A DNA stretch of 64,000 nucleotides from Camellia lanceoleosa. Its lineage: Eukaryota > Streptophyta > Magnoliopsida > Ericales > Theaceae. Positions 1 to 12,200 of the stretch are shown here, piece after piece. The notes beneath the pieces are model-generated. The model searched no databases and was not told the origin of the DNA. It saw only the letters and a program-made list of their open reading frames with translations. The DNA is taken from positions 85,936,717 to 86,000,716 of the forward strand of contig CM045762.1 of the NCBI GenBank assembly GCA_025200525.1. Reading direction: 5' to 3'. Every line of letters begins with the position of its first letter. The stretch's first letter is position 1. A program made the position numbers and the translations under genes.

Positions 1-82
1 GCACCTTCAGAGGATTTAAGGTCTCCTAGACCGTGCGTGTTTAAGGTCTCGCCAGACCAGGGGGCAACGATTACACAACACT

Positions 83-595
83 CTAAGTGAGTGTGATGCG
101 AATGAGACACGCATGCGGATGCAAATGGGGCAAACGAGACGCGCGTGCAATGAGGTGCGCGTGCCTCAAAGGATGGAAAATGAAGTGCAATGAGGTACAC
201 GTGCCTCGAGACGCGATGAAATGCAAAATGAGGCACACATACCTCATTCGATGGAAAATGAAATGCAAAACGAGGCACACGTACCTCAAGATGCAATGAA
301 ATGCAAAATGAGGCACACATACCTCATTTGATGGAAAATGGAATGCAAAACGAGGCACACGTACCTCGAGATGCAATGAAATGCAAAATGAGGCACACAT
401 ACCTCAAGATGCAATGATATGCAAAATGAGGCACACATACCTCATTTGATGGAAACTGGAATGCAAAACGAGGCACACGTACCTCGAGATGCAATGAAAT
501 GCAAAATGAGGCACACATACCTCATTTGATGGAAAATGGAATGCAAAACGAGGCACACGTACCTCGAGATGCAATGAAAGTGCAAGTCCCAAGGG
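83..595. repeat. Tandem array of ~81-bp units with near-palindromic core
   Basis: Units of about 81 bp, each made of two related ~40-bp halves, recur at roughly 225, 305, 387 (half unit) and 425-506. Each half carries a near-palindrome of the form GAGGYACRYGTRCCTC. More diverged copies begin near 145. The core resembles, in looser form, the hairpins of the LTR arrays at 31740-32330 and 62240-63130, so this may be a fragment of a related LTR. Short ORFs across it in several frames are only the repeat translated. Positions 1-82 and 596-760 hold no gene that I can see. Confidence 0.85.
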
Positions 596-865
596 ACGTG
601 CAAGATGGCGCGATACAATGCACCGGACAATGTGATGGATGCATGCAACGCTGCAGGGTAACTTTTGAATCTTATAAAGACAAAAGGATACAATCTTGAA
701 TTTGAGCGTCACGCCTGAGAGAGCGGTCCGAAGTCAAAAGCGGAGGCGGTTGAGCATCGAGGATGCATTTTCTTGAACTTTATTGATCTATGGAGACCCA
801 AGACCCTTATCTTGCCTAAAACATCCTTGGGAGCACCACCCGGGTGGGGTGGTCACCGCCACCGT

Positions 866-925
866 GCCTACACTCATCCATCGGCACAAAAAGTGCCGAC
901 CGCACAAAATAGTGCCGGCCGTGAA
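866..925 (+). promoter_or_regulatory. Hairpin block shared with nearby LTRs, upstream of the PMD-like gene
   Basis: A perfect 7-bp stem hairpin TCGGCAC-aaaaa-GTGCCGA lies at 881-899, followed by a second half-copy ending GTGCCGGCCG. The same hairpin, with similar flanking words, occurs in the LTRs at 12648-12666 and 49891-49910, and a related CGGCAC/GTGCCG pair occurs at 10593-10610. The upstream region of the PMD-like gene therefore shares sequence with those LTRs. Whether it has regulatory function is inference. Confidence 0.5.
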
Positions 926-965
926 AAATGCGATCGGGGCGAATGCGCCATTTCACTCCGGGCTT

Positions 966-973
966 TATAAAAT
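966..973 (+). promoter_or_regulatory. TATA box of the PMD-like gene
   Basis: TATAAAAT sits in the context GGCTTTATAAAATAGGG, about 360 bp upstream of the ATG at 1334. It is followed by a CT-rich leader (1019-1035), which is common in plant 5' untranslated regions. Confidence 0.5.
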
Positions 974-1333
974 AGGGTTTTAAACCCCATTTTCCACACT
1001 TCTAAACCGCCGAAAACTCCTCCTCTCTCTCTCTAGAGTGTTTTCCTTTCGATTTTTCGTCGATTTCTCCGCGTTTCACGCCCATTTTCTCGTCGGATTC
1101 GCGATATTCTTCGCGTTTCGGACTTTTCGACCGAACAAAACTTCGTTTCGGTGCACTTTTCGCCATTTCTGCCTTTTCGGGACTTGTTCCCCTCGATATT
1201 CTCTACATTTCCGTGCATTTTCCTCTTCCGGCCTTCCCGGTCATTTCCGACCTTCTCGGGGTTGACTTCCCAGTTGGCTTTTCGCATTCCGGCCCATTTT
1301 TCTTCTTCCGGCTATTTTCTCATCTCCATCGCT

Positions 1334-4300
1334 ATGGCCGATGATGTTCCACATGTCGGGACTCCCCCGGACCACGAGATGGATCCCGGGGTCGAGCTCC
1401 TGCCACTGAGCGAGCGCCCATTCGACCCGGCGACTTACCAGCCGGCCATCCACGTGTTACCGCCCGACGGACTCCGCCACTTCATGCGGCCGACAGGCTT
1501 TGGACGGAGCCTGCTGCGTGGCGCCTCCCACTTGTCTTTTGGCGCCGCCGAGGTAACACTCTCGTCTTTTATTTTCTGCAATGTAGGATTTCTTGTCAAC
1601 TGCCGTAGCTAACTGAACCCCTTAACTGCTTAGTTCTGATGTACTGTACTGTAGTTGATTATAGACAACTTCACAACTGATATTTGCTTAGGACCGACAC
1701 ACATGCACACGCACTGCACTAGCCTCAAGCACTCAAACACACGGCACACATTGCACTACAAATTTACCGACACCCGGTGCTTTTTGAATCTGAAAACTCG
1801 CACGTATGCTAGACTTGCACAAAACTACACATACACGCGGACACATCACACGTTGTAGTTCACTGAAACATACCGAGACCTGGCATCTATTTGAACTTTG
1901 AAAAACACGCACACATGCTATGTTTACACTGATCCTCACAGGAGCACTGACATATCACAGGCCGTAGTTCACCCACTGATACGCTGAAACCTGATATCTG
2001 CTTGAATTTAAAAAATGTGCACACATGCACCAAGTTTACACCGAGCATCAAAACACCTCGACGCATCACGCTTGTAGTTCTTTGTAAGCACACCGGTGCG
2101 GTTTTGTTTGAATTTTAAAAATCTGCGCATACGATTTGTACCGATTGCATATCTTCATATGGCCGCAATTTCTTGACTACAGGAGACTCCCATACTCTCC
2201 GGGTATGGGAGCGTCACCGCTTCATGATTGGTGCAGCCGAGCTCAGCGCCGTTAAGCGCATGTAGATCGGGCGGCTTTGGCACCTTCTGCGAGGACTCTC
2301 GGGCTCTGCTTGCAGACCTCTTCTTGCCTGGCGAGAGAGGTGGTGGGACACCACCGATTCATTTCACTTATCGGCGGCGGGGACATGGCGATGACCCCTT
2401 ACGACTTCTCGATGCTCACGGCATCGGGGTGAAAGTGATCCGATCTCGCCGATCTGAACATGGATGAGTGGATTGCGCTCGATTCACTTGCTTTCGGCGC
2501 CGCCACTTGCTCGTCGAGGTTAAATCGCTACTCTGGTTCGAGGTGTAGTTCAGTCGACGCGTCTTTGGTGGACGCAGCTCGATGACCCAGAGGCGAGAGA
2601 TACGCACGCGGCTCCATGTTCTTCTTTGGGGACCACCCTGTTTGCCGCCGGGCGAACACAGTGCCCTCTGCACTGCTTTCGGCGCTTTGGTGGACGTCGA
2701 GAGGATTGTGCAATATATGGGGAAGCGGCTTTAGCCACCCTTCTGGTTATATGAGCTCGATCTCTCGTGGCGGTGGGCATTTGCTAGAAGGCTCTTGGCG
2801 AGCTTGGAGGTATGTCTTCTTCTCTACTTTACATTTACATTCTATACTTTCGTATTTTGTACCTTTGCACCTGCTTGTAGTCGTATCTGTACACCACACA
2901 CACATACTCCGCTTTACCTTGTGTACACTCTGCACAACACAATACACAACACACTGGCTCGTTATTTACGCTTTATTCGCATCTGCTTGATCGATAGTCA
3001 TCTTGCGTCTGTTTCTGTTGTGGGTGTCGCCTACTTCCCAGACTAGAGCGGTGCAGGCGGAGACCCTCTGGTCGTCCTTCTCTCTCGCCGTTCTGACGGG
3101 CGTCGTCCGGAGGCCCGGGACACTTTAGCTTCTTCGCCGTTTCTTGACACCATCACCCCCACCGAGGTATGTTTTACTTCGGTCCGTTTAAGCTTCGCTT
3201 TCAAGCGTACATTTCTATATCAGTAGATAATCAACTGTATTTCATTTCAGGTCACCTGGCAGCCGTGGGCTCCACTACCAGTGGTGATACGAGATCGGTA
3301 TGCCGGCGCCATCGAGACCTCGCGCTACCGGATTCTCCTGGAGGGCCCGATGCATCGAACTGGTACAGGTGGCGTTTCATCGCCAGAACCCTAGGGTTGC
3401 CGGGCGAATAGTTCGATCCTTCCTCCGGCGCATGAGAGGCGAAATCTGACTTCCGGCGGATGGAGACTACACCCTTGGCTGGGCGTGGGCGTAGATGCTT
3501 ACAGCGAGGCGAGACTACTCGAGTACGTCCGGACCTTCTTGATGCGGCCTTTGGCGAGGGCTCCGTGATCGGCCGAGACTGCAGCGCCAATGCCAGGCGA
3601 AGCGAGGCGAGGTCACCAGGGGGCTCGAGCTCATGGCGGAGGAGTCTGAGAGGAGGAGCGAGGGCCGGGCTGCTCGCCTACCATGTTGACTTATAGAGGC
3701 GAGTGGGAGACCTACGGATCCCTTTGCTCCTCCTCCATTTGGTCACGAGTTGGCCGGCATTCCCGACTTGCCTCTGGTATGTATTACTTTATTTCTGCAT
3801 CTTGCATTGTTATTTCATTTCAGTTCATTCAAGTATCCCACAGAATACTGATGTATTTAATATTTTTGCAGGCTTCCTCCGAGTATACCCGTCAGTCTGT
3901 GGAGCTGAATGCCTCCCTGATGGGGATGTTGCAGCGGACTCTCAACGCTTTGGCCGTCTACAGCCTGCCGGTATGTTCTTCTGACCACAGTCTCAAATCA
4001 TACTCTGTTTCGCTGTCTGCTGCTGCACAAAAATCGATAAAGCGCTCACGGCTTTCATACATTGTGCTTATATCTGCATCTGCGATTCACTTGTTCACAC
4101 GGCATTCACCGTGCTCGCCTGCTTGCATTACTGTCGATAAACCGCTCACGGCATTCACACTGTGCTCATACTGCTGCGTGCTGTCTTGATAAACTGCTCA
4201 CAGCTTTTTGATGTGTTTGTTCTTTGTATTTTCAGCCTCCTTTCCCGATCCCTCCAGTGGGTAGCGCTGCTCCAGCTGGGCCTCCCCTCTCTACTCGGGA

Positions 4301-4577
4301 TGGCAGGATATTCCCTCGGACTAAAGGGGGACGTGGTCACGTGGGGCGGCTCACGAGCTCAGTTCGAGGAGATGGTGAGTCGGGCGAGACGGAGTCATTT
4401 CTTGGAGGCGGGGATAGCTCGGGCTCGGGCTCGGCGATGGCAGCTCGACGATGCTCCTGCTTTTGCCCGGGAAGAGGCGAGGTGATCCTCGGGCATGAGG
4501 CTGCTGGCGATGATGATGATTTTCTTTGCTTCTTTTCTTTATTTCTTTTCTTGTACTTTTCTCTTTTTGGTAGATAG
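1334..4577 (+). pseudogene. Plant mobile domain (PMD / aminotransferase-like) protein pseudogene
   Basis: Six exons can be placed by splice signals: 1334-1552, 2183-2809, 3042-3166, 3251-3776, 3872-3970 and 4236-4577. Exon 1 begins MADDVPHVGTPPDHEMDPG and ends before GTAACA. Conceptual reading of exon 2 across frames gives PMD hallmarks (TTDSFHL, MTPYDFSMLT-like, GTTLFA, YMSSISRGGG). Exon 4 gives WQPWALLP-like, RYRILLEGP and FIARTLGLP. Exon 5 encodes a tail with ELNASLMGMLQRTLNAL, and exon 6 a basic Gly/Ser/Asp-rich tail. Frames shift repeatedly inside exons 2 and 4, so it cannot encode an intact protein as read. PMD genes are transposon-derived, and related antisense extra ORFs are known from Tat-lineage gypsy elements. 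That fits the adjacent minus-strand gag remnants. Exon limits are inferred from GT/AG sites only. Confidence 0.65.
1690..2130. repeat. Intronic minisatellite, ~4 units of 106-112 bp
   Basis: Inside intron 1 of the PMD-like pseudogene, a degenerate unit recurs with cores near 1786, 1892, 2004 and 2111. Each core is a GAAtttgAAAA stretch followed by a CGCACACATGC-like word, with a TTGTAGTTC word between units. Short ORFs on both strands here are artefacts of the repeat. Confidence 0.75.
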
Positions 4578-7554
4578 AGTACTATGTACTGCCGCAGGCA
4601 GATTTTTTTGCTTTCTTCAAAAGTTTGTACTCTGAAAGAGATTATATAAAACAAGCTTTTTATCTGAAAAGTGTTATGTTTACGTATCTCGTACTTTGCA
4701 CTGCATTGCATCATATTACATCTCGATGTAATCAAATTGTTTTCTTGCTCGAAATTGGGCACTTGCACTGTAATAATCGGATAACCAACCAACTAACAGC
4801 AAACAACTCATACAAACCATTGCTCAAACTGAACACAGCCCACATCCCGCTGGGGATTAATCTGCATACAGCCCATAACCCAACATTCGTTCATTCGCAC
4901 CACGGCAAACTTTGAACAAATGTCCAATCGGACAAGCGGATCACAAAGCGGCGGAATCGAAATTGAAACACACTCGGATGTCCCAAATTTTTCATTTCTT
5001 CTCTTACCTCGCATGGATGTAGAGAATGGCACGGCATTCTGAGCACAGATGATTTTGAGGTAAAGAGAGACTTTTAACCTGGGTATTGAGCCTACAACTG
5101 GACACCGCCGGAGAACTCAAGTACAGAAAATAAAAGGCACACGACCTAAACACAACGAGACACACTCGGAAAAGACTCAAAAGTAGGTTGAGACTAACAA
5201 ACCAAAAGACACGACACGAACGTGTTTGAAAACAAAAGATCTTGAGGAGCCAATTCTTCCGGGCAGGTTTCCCACCCTCTCTGATTTGTGATTCTCGCAT
5301 CACTCGGCCCTCGAGCTCGGTTTTTCTCACAAGACCTTCTTCTCACTTTTCTCTCGGCTTACACCTCTCTATTCTTTATTCTCTCATTTTTCAATCCCTC
5401 CCCGGGGTAAATGACGGATGAATAGGAAGTCGCGGGTTCACGCCCGATACAGCTAGCTTGCAGCCATTTCTTTCTGGTGATGGAGTGCCTCCTTGGCAAG
5501 TGCGTTGATAACAAAGGGGGAGGCAGAACACCCGACTCAATTGTGCCCCTAGTTCATTACTCTGACCATTCTTTGTTTTCTTTCTAAAACAGTTTTGATC
5601 AAAATGAACGCCAGATTAGCGTGCTTGGGCAATTTTTGATTTGAAAATCATGCAAGTCAGGTTGCAAGCACTGAAAGTTTTCCTTTTGGGTCCAAACATG
5701 GTCCAATTTTGGAAAATGGAATTGTTTTCGAGAAAATAGTCAACCTCAGTAAAAATTTTCAAAAACTATTTTTGCAAACGGTCAATGCTCAACGAGCACG
5801 GAACTCACCATCGAGATGCGCAACCTCGGATCGGAGGCAATTTGAAAAATTCCCCCTGGCTAAAAAGGGGAAGAGGAAGGCCACCGGAAAGTTGCCCCTA
5901 GTTTGGATGACGACTGAGGGCAACTTTGGCAATAGATGGCAACGGAAAGTTGCCCCTTGTTTGGATGATGCCGCGGCATGCCTATTGATGATTGAGCTCG
6001 ACCGGGCTCTCAGGCACGGAGAGGACGAAGACAGCCACAAACAATATATGGACACACCTTTGAAAGCGTTGGACTGGTTCCGGAAGAAGTTGATCACGTA
6101 GCTCCAATTGTTGCAACCGAGACATCGATTCGGAGGAAGCATGGGTAATCAAAACCATTACATGGATGAGGCGCTATGGAAGCGTTGAATGGACTTCGTG
6201 ATGAAGTTGCCTCGTATCCCAAACATGGGAATCAAGCCTTACGTAGTTCGGGTTAAGGTACTCTCGGTATTTTAACCTTCACTATTTTTAGGCTCTTACT
6301 TTTGCCAAGGCGCGTCACGGTTTTCGACCTTGCGAGCTATATTCTTCTTTCTTTTCTTCTTTTTCTTTTGTATTTTCATTTTTTATTTCTTTTTCTATAT
6401 ATTTTTTCTTTCTTCTTTTTTTTTTTTTTTGCATTTTTGCATTTTTTCTTTGCTCTAACTTTTGCCTGGACCGCCCTTCCGGGTTTTCGGCCCAGCGAGC
6501 CTCTCAAAGGGTAAAAGTGTAACAAATCCATGCCAAATGGTTTTGAGATTGACCTTTCCCTTTTCCGGAGAATGATGGTTGCAAAGGTTTTGCGGAGATT
6601 CCATCATGGTTGCTTTGCAAACTTCTTTTGGTGAAATCTAATCTTTTGCTCTGATTTCGGTGCCTCTTGATCGAGGGCTGCTTCGAGTCTGGCCTCACAG
6701 GCCTTGCATTAATAACTAAATTCTGGATGCCGGTCCAAGGTTTGGAAAATGAAGGGTCGAGTCTCGAGGCTGAGAGCGATCCTAAGCTGCGCAATCTCAA
6801 GAGCAATTCCACACAGGTCTTCGCAGGACTGCGCAAAACATTTTGTTTTTGGAAGTTTTTAAGGAGGCGAATCGCTGCGTCAAGATTAAAGGTGGAACCA
6901 CCGATTAAGCTGTGGTCCCTCTCAAGACTACGCCGACAAGCATGATTTCATTCATTAAAAGTTTAGCACGCTCTCTTTCTTTCAAAATGATCAAAACTTT
7001 GTAAAATCAGGAATTTCTTCCTTCGCTTTTCACTAAGGTTTAAAAGGTTTCGAAAAACTTAAGTCAAAGCAATAATTTTTAGGGCACAAAAGAGCAGGCG
7101 GAATGTGTTGTTACCCCATTCGAATTCTCTGGCACAACTAGCCCAATACAATCAATAAACATGGAAACACGGTAGCCACGGCTATTTCATTCAGGTTTCC
7201 CGGGTGTAAACTGGCTCTACAGCGGAGGCGGACCCAAAAAGAAAGCAAAAAAGAAGTAATTTACAAAACAAAACGGTGCTTGAGGCAACAACCCCGAAGT
7301 CACCTAGTATTCTATACAAAAGAGGGACTGACTCATTACAATTAGACAGACCCTTAAGCAAAAGGACTGACTCAAGACAATGAGACAGACTCAAGACAAA
7401 ACAAAAGACTGACTCGACACCCAAGTCAGAACGTGCAAGGCCAAGATTCACGGATGCCCAAAAATGTGTGCCAAACGCCACATCCAAAAATGTACCAAAC
7501 ACTGCCCGCAGCGGTTCACCTTCGCTTATATACTCATGATCAGATCTTCAAAAT

Positions 7555-7888
7555 CCAACAACCGAGTGGTGACGGACTTTCTTTGAAGTGGGAGGAGGAT
7601 AACTTCGTTATCAATCAAGTCTTGCACCTCGTGTCAAGACGGAAACAATTATCGATGGCATGGCTACCGTTGATGGTACGCGACAAAGACAGGAAGCATC
7701 ATGGGTATCGGGAGATTCTTCGAGCGCCGCTCCGGGGGCTTAAGGTGTCCCTTTCGCAAGGATCTGCAATGCCTTGGACAATGGCATATAGAGAGCATGA
7801 AGACCACTGCGCCCTCGGTTGGTACTTTGGAGCACTCTTGCTAGATGCACTAGCAAGCGGATCGGGCGGTGCGGCTTTGGATTTTTGA
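7555..7888 (-). pseudogene. Degraded gag zinc-knuckle block of element 1
   Basis: On the minus strand this aligns by eye with the element 2 zinc-knuckle copy at 16058-16324: the same order of words encodes a HHEVQDLLDNEV-like stretch and a GHATNN-like motif, but with many substitutions. No continuous minus-strand frame remains. The plus-strand ORF over it (7433-7888) is a shadow. Confidence 0.5.
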
Positions 7889-7968
7889 TCCCTTCCGGAT
7901 GTAAGGCCGAAGGGGAAGAACTTTTGGCATGACGGGCCTATCCCGATTCTCGATTGATCGAATTGCCC

Positions 7969-8493
7969 TCAGCGAGTGGGGAAAACGTCCTCCACAGCTT
8001 TTGACATAACTGCGGATATCTGTTGTTTGTTCATTCCTCCGGCTTTCAAAGCCTCTACTGCCCACAGCAGATGTTCAATGGGGTCGGCCTCGGCCTTCAT
8101 CTTGCCTCTGTCTCGGGCCTCAGCCTGATCGAGAGCTTGGTTTAATGCATCGTTGCCATAGTTGGAGGCCATCTCCGGTTGGCTGAGTTCGATGACAATT
8201 CGACCCAACAGCGGGGGCTCTTGGGGTATGAAGCTTCCGGCATAGGGTGCAGCTGGTGGTGAAACTGACATTCCATAGGTGAGATCTGTCACAGACCTTT
8301 GAAGATCACCTATCATCCCCATTAACTCAAATGTAGTGGGCTCGCGAGCCGGATAGAACTGGGGGGCCCAGATCGGGTGTGCAGCGGGCGACTTGGGAGG
8401 GTGCGGCGTATCAACGCCGGTCTCACTCTGTAGGGTAACCCCTTGATCCAGCACGGCTGTCATAACCACTATTTCTTCTGAACTCTGCGTCAT
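7969..8493 (-). pseudogene. Reduced gag of element 1 (N-terminus joined to linker; capsid domain missing)
   Basis: This is a 174-residue ORF. Its start, MTQSSEEIVVMTAVL, matches the element 2 gag start (MAQGSEEFVAVVAAL at 18295). About 50 residues later it continues with REPTTFELMGMIGDLQRSV, the counterpart of REPTTSELMGMIKDLQRTV in the element 2 linker. The Retrotrans_gag capsid domain and first zinc knuckle that separate these parts in element 2 are absent. The C-terminal LLWAVEALKAGGMNKQQISAV also has a partner in element 2. It is unlikely to act as capsid because the assembly domain is missing. Confidence 0.7.
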
Positions 8494-9208
8494 CCCTAGT
8501 CCTGCCTCAGCAAAGGGGAATACTGACTATTCTGTTTCAATTTTCTGAATTCTCTGAACCTCTGAAAGGAAAAGCGACAAGCCGTTTCAAAAGCAGATCA
8601 AACATAGGTGTAGTCAATCAATCGATCCCTACTATCGAGCTGCTTTCGTAATCATCGGGTCCCAAAAGCTGAATCGATACCCAGAGATATAATCGGTTCT
8701 CAATAACATCGACATTGGTGCCTCTGTCCGATACTCACACTTGTAAACCGATATGTATATTCCTTGCGAGACACACTCTAAAAGCACATAGAGAAATGAG
8801 AGCCAAAACACCCCTATGTTGGGGTAGGGTTTCCCTGTCCTATTTTGTCAGGAGCTAGGGTTTCACTACGCACACAGCGGTTTCAAACAACCTATATCGG
8901 GTAAAGCAACCTGTCCTAATTTGGAATGGTCACTATGGATCCGAATATGTACTAGGTCGAATGGTCAAAGAGGGTGCCTCGGTAAAACCGGGGTTTGTGT
9001 TCCCATACTGGCAGAGCCCGCAACCGGTCAGCCTTATGGTCATGCCTTGACAAGACAAGCCTCCAAAGAAACCGCCAGAATAGCGAGATGGCCAACACGG
9101 TGTTCCTAGGCGCACTAATGCACATGCAATGCAAAGAAACACATAAGTGTAGTCAAACAGATCTCACGAGTTTGAGTCAAGCTCTCTAAACTCCTCAGTA
9201 GTCGCCAA

Positions 9209-12200
9209 TGAGACGCCCCGAACGCCCGGGAGGGTTAAGTCCTGCTCGCTCGTTTGGGGTCACTACAGTTCGGACTCGATTTGTGTCACGCTTCTAAATC
9301 TGAACCAAAGAGTCCAACTCTGGCAAATCGTTTTGAAGAAAAACAGATTTTGAAAAGTAGTGCCAAACATGGACTGCTTTGCGGACATGAGTCGCCACCT
9401 AAATATTTTAAAATGGGAAATTTAGGAAACCCTGACTCGGTGCCGAAGGCCACATGTCCGTCATCACCAAAGTGGTCTTGGCTCGGGGGCTTGGGTACGA
9501 TTGGGGAAGGTCAGCTATGAGCACTTTCTTCGCCGTCCAAGACCGCCTCTACTAACCATGATATCCGTTTTTGAAAACATTACATGCTCTTATTCCAATT
9601 ATTAGCCTAGAATTACTATGTTATGCGCACGGCAAACAAGTATAGACTAGATTGCCTAATTTGGAAATAAACATTGCATATCCATTTTGTCTCGAAAAAC
9701 GTGTTGGTTTTTGCTACTCGCAAGTAGGCTAAAATACAGATTTCAATGAGTTGTTCCAACTCACGCAATCCAACCTCCACCCACAGGCATTCAAACAGTT
9801 TATCTCATGTAAGCACTTAGCCGCATGGTAAGCATACTGTCATGGAAACATTCACATGCATGTGGTATGCTAAAGCGTAAAATACTTACATCGTACTCCG
9901 CGCCAAAACAAGAAACTAGTTAGCAGACATGCATGTCCCTAGATCATGTTAAATGGCTAATGCAACACAGGCAAGGATGCAATTTAGAGTAGGCTCGGCT
10001 AACCCTAAAGATGGCATGTGAAATGCACTTTATTCGATGCACGTTTTCAATTTGGAATTGAAAATACAATGCAGTTTGTATGATGTACCGAGCCCGATGC
10101 ATGTAAACAAATGCGTGAATGCACGCATGCATAGCATAAGGTATGCTAAAAGTAAACGTGCCCTAATCTACCATCATAAGCGGGTAAATAAAAGGGAGAA
10201 AGAAATGGGGGTTGGAAGACATACACCCACTCACACACGCTTATTACAATTATGCCCTCACTCGGAGGGACCAAAAGAATATACAAATTAATTAACTACG
10301 CAAGCTAATTAAATATTACAAATTAACTAAATTAATTAACAAATTAACTAAGTTAATTAAAGCAGTAAATCGCCTCGGGATGAGGGCCAAAAGTAGCGCG
10401 CGCTCGGGACTGGCTCGGAACCGCACTGCCGTGGAAGTGTGCCTCTGTTTCCTCTGCTCTCCTCTTCAGAAAATTACCAAAATCCCAGGAGTGCCTCTCA
10501 GAGCACTGGAGATCACCACCGGCCGTAGAACACCACCGTGAAGGAGGAGGCTACCGCCTGAATTGTTCCATCGGCTGGGAAACACTGCCGGTCGGCACTA
10601 AAATGTGCCGGTCGGCACAAAATGTTCTGCAGATCCTGCAACTCACAGCAGCAGAGGGAAACAACATGCAAGGCAATGCAATTCAAGCCATTTATGCACC
10701 AAACACACTCCCTATCATGTTATTGACTCAAGGGGGCATGTGCCTCGGTTCCCGGACCACTAATCGCGCATTTTCATGCATGATGGCCCTAAGAACCAAG
10801 AATGCAACTTCACTTTCAAATGCATGCAAAACACATAGGCACAAAAGGGTGCCAAACCTCTATCAAACTCACTTCAAGAGGCTTGGCATGCATGTCAATG
10901 TGGTGCAATCCTAAGCATGTTATCTAGGATGCAAGATGGACAATGTGATACACTTATGCAAACATGCAAACAAGCACACAAGTCAAGCATGCAAACCACA
11001 TGAGGGATGGACTTATACATGATCTAGGCAACTCAAATAGGCCTAAAGTCAGTGGCCAAAATGCCTACAATTGGGGACTAAACACACACGCACACATGCG
11101 CATGTTAAGGTACCAAACCCAAGGCATAAACAAGCAACATTCAAGCACACTTAAAGAGGCCAAACATGGACAACTAACATGCATTAAAGGCTCTGAAATT
11201 CATGTAAAAACATGATGCTAAATCATGCAATGAAGCATGCCAAACAAAGCATGCAAATGGTCTTAGGCTAAGGCAAGCCAATAGGGCATTGAACTACACC
11301 TATGCAAGGCAATTATGGCATGCACTTAACAACTCAAAACAGATTTTTAGCATGTCAAATTAGGCCCAAAGGGCCACTTAGATGGCATCTAAGGGACATG
11401 GAATCTAAGGCATGCAATAAGGCCTAAACATGGAGCATATAACACAAGCTTAAGAAGTCACGAAGGAGCATGCAAGGTAAGCATACAAGCACACCAAATG
11501 GACTGAAATAGCATGCTAGGTGATTCCAAACCATCCAAACATTGCAATCAAAGGCATGCTACACATCCAAACTCTTAAGGCCAACAAGCCAAATGCAAAG
11601 GGGCTATATTAAACATGCTAAGATTGACCAAAATACTTATGGACAGACCTAAAACATGGAAATATAAGCACAAAATCTTCACAAATGCAAGCCTAAAACA
11701 TGTTAAAGACTAAGGCATACTACCTAGGCATGTTAGAGCATAAAAGGGCATTACAAGGCAACCATGCTAAGCATGCATAGGAGACCAAAACCATCTTAAG
11801 ACCAAGTTAAAACATGGCATAATAAGCATGAAAAACAACTCAAACATGTTCAATACATACTCAAGCATGGTGCTCTCAAGAGGTAAAACTTGCCCTTTTC
11901 AAGGACATCAAGGAGAGGGGTGGCCCTCCCTTTCTAGGACTTTATGGCACCATCTCCACCACTGAAATCCTCAAGATTTCAGGTGGAGAGGCCCAAACAC
12001 ACAAGTCCCGGATCTCTCAAAATAGCACAAAAGGACCCTTTTCAAGGTCTAAAGGGGTCAAACCTCCCCAAACCACAAAACACTCTTAATATACAACAAA
12101 GAGGGTTAAAAAAGAACTTTTGTGCCAAACACTAAGCTCAAAAACTGTTTTAAACCAAGTAAAAACAAGGTACAAAAATGGGGAAAAAGAGAACTAGTGG

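Larger units (their letters stand above)
4990..9208 (-). mobile_element. Internal region of gypsy element 1 (gag remnant, no pol)
   Basis: Reading on the minus strand from its LTR (9209-12942), this holds a leader (8494-9208), a reduced gag (7969-8493), a degraded zinc-knuckle block (7555-7888), and 2.5 kb without coding potential. Blocks 5025-6500 and 8780-9208 are collinear with 13313-14970 and 18740-19158 of element 2, including a pyrimidine-rich tract (6320-6460 versus 14800-14930) and the GGGAATCAAGCCTTACGTAG word. No protease, reverse transcriptase or integrase is visible, so the element is non-autonomous. The left end is uncertain because the PMD pseudogene and 4578-4990 (nothing recognised) adjoin it. 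Confidence 0.7.

Noticed and set aside
83..595. Overlapping ORFs on both strands with repeating residues
   Set aside because: They are translations of the 81-bp repeat in several frames, with no start context or family.
4578..4990. Possible continuation of the PMD-like gene
   Set aside because: No further coding similarity or splice signals are visible after the stop at 4577.
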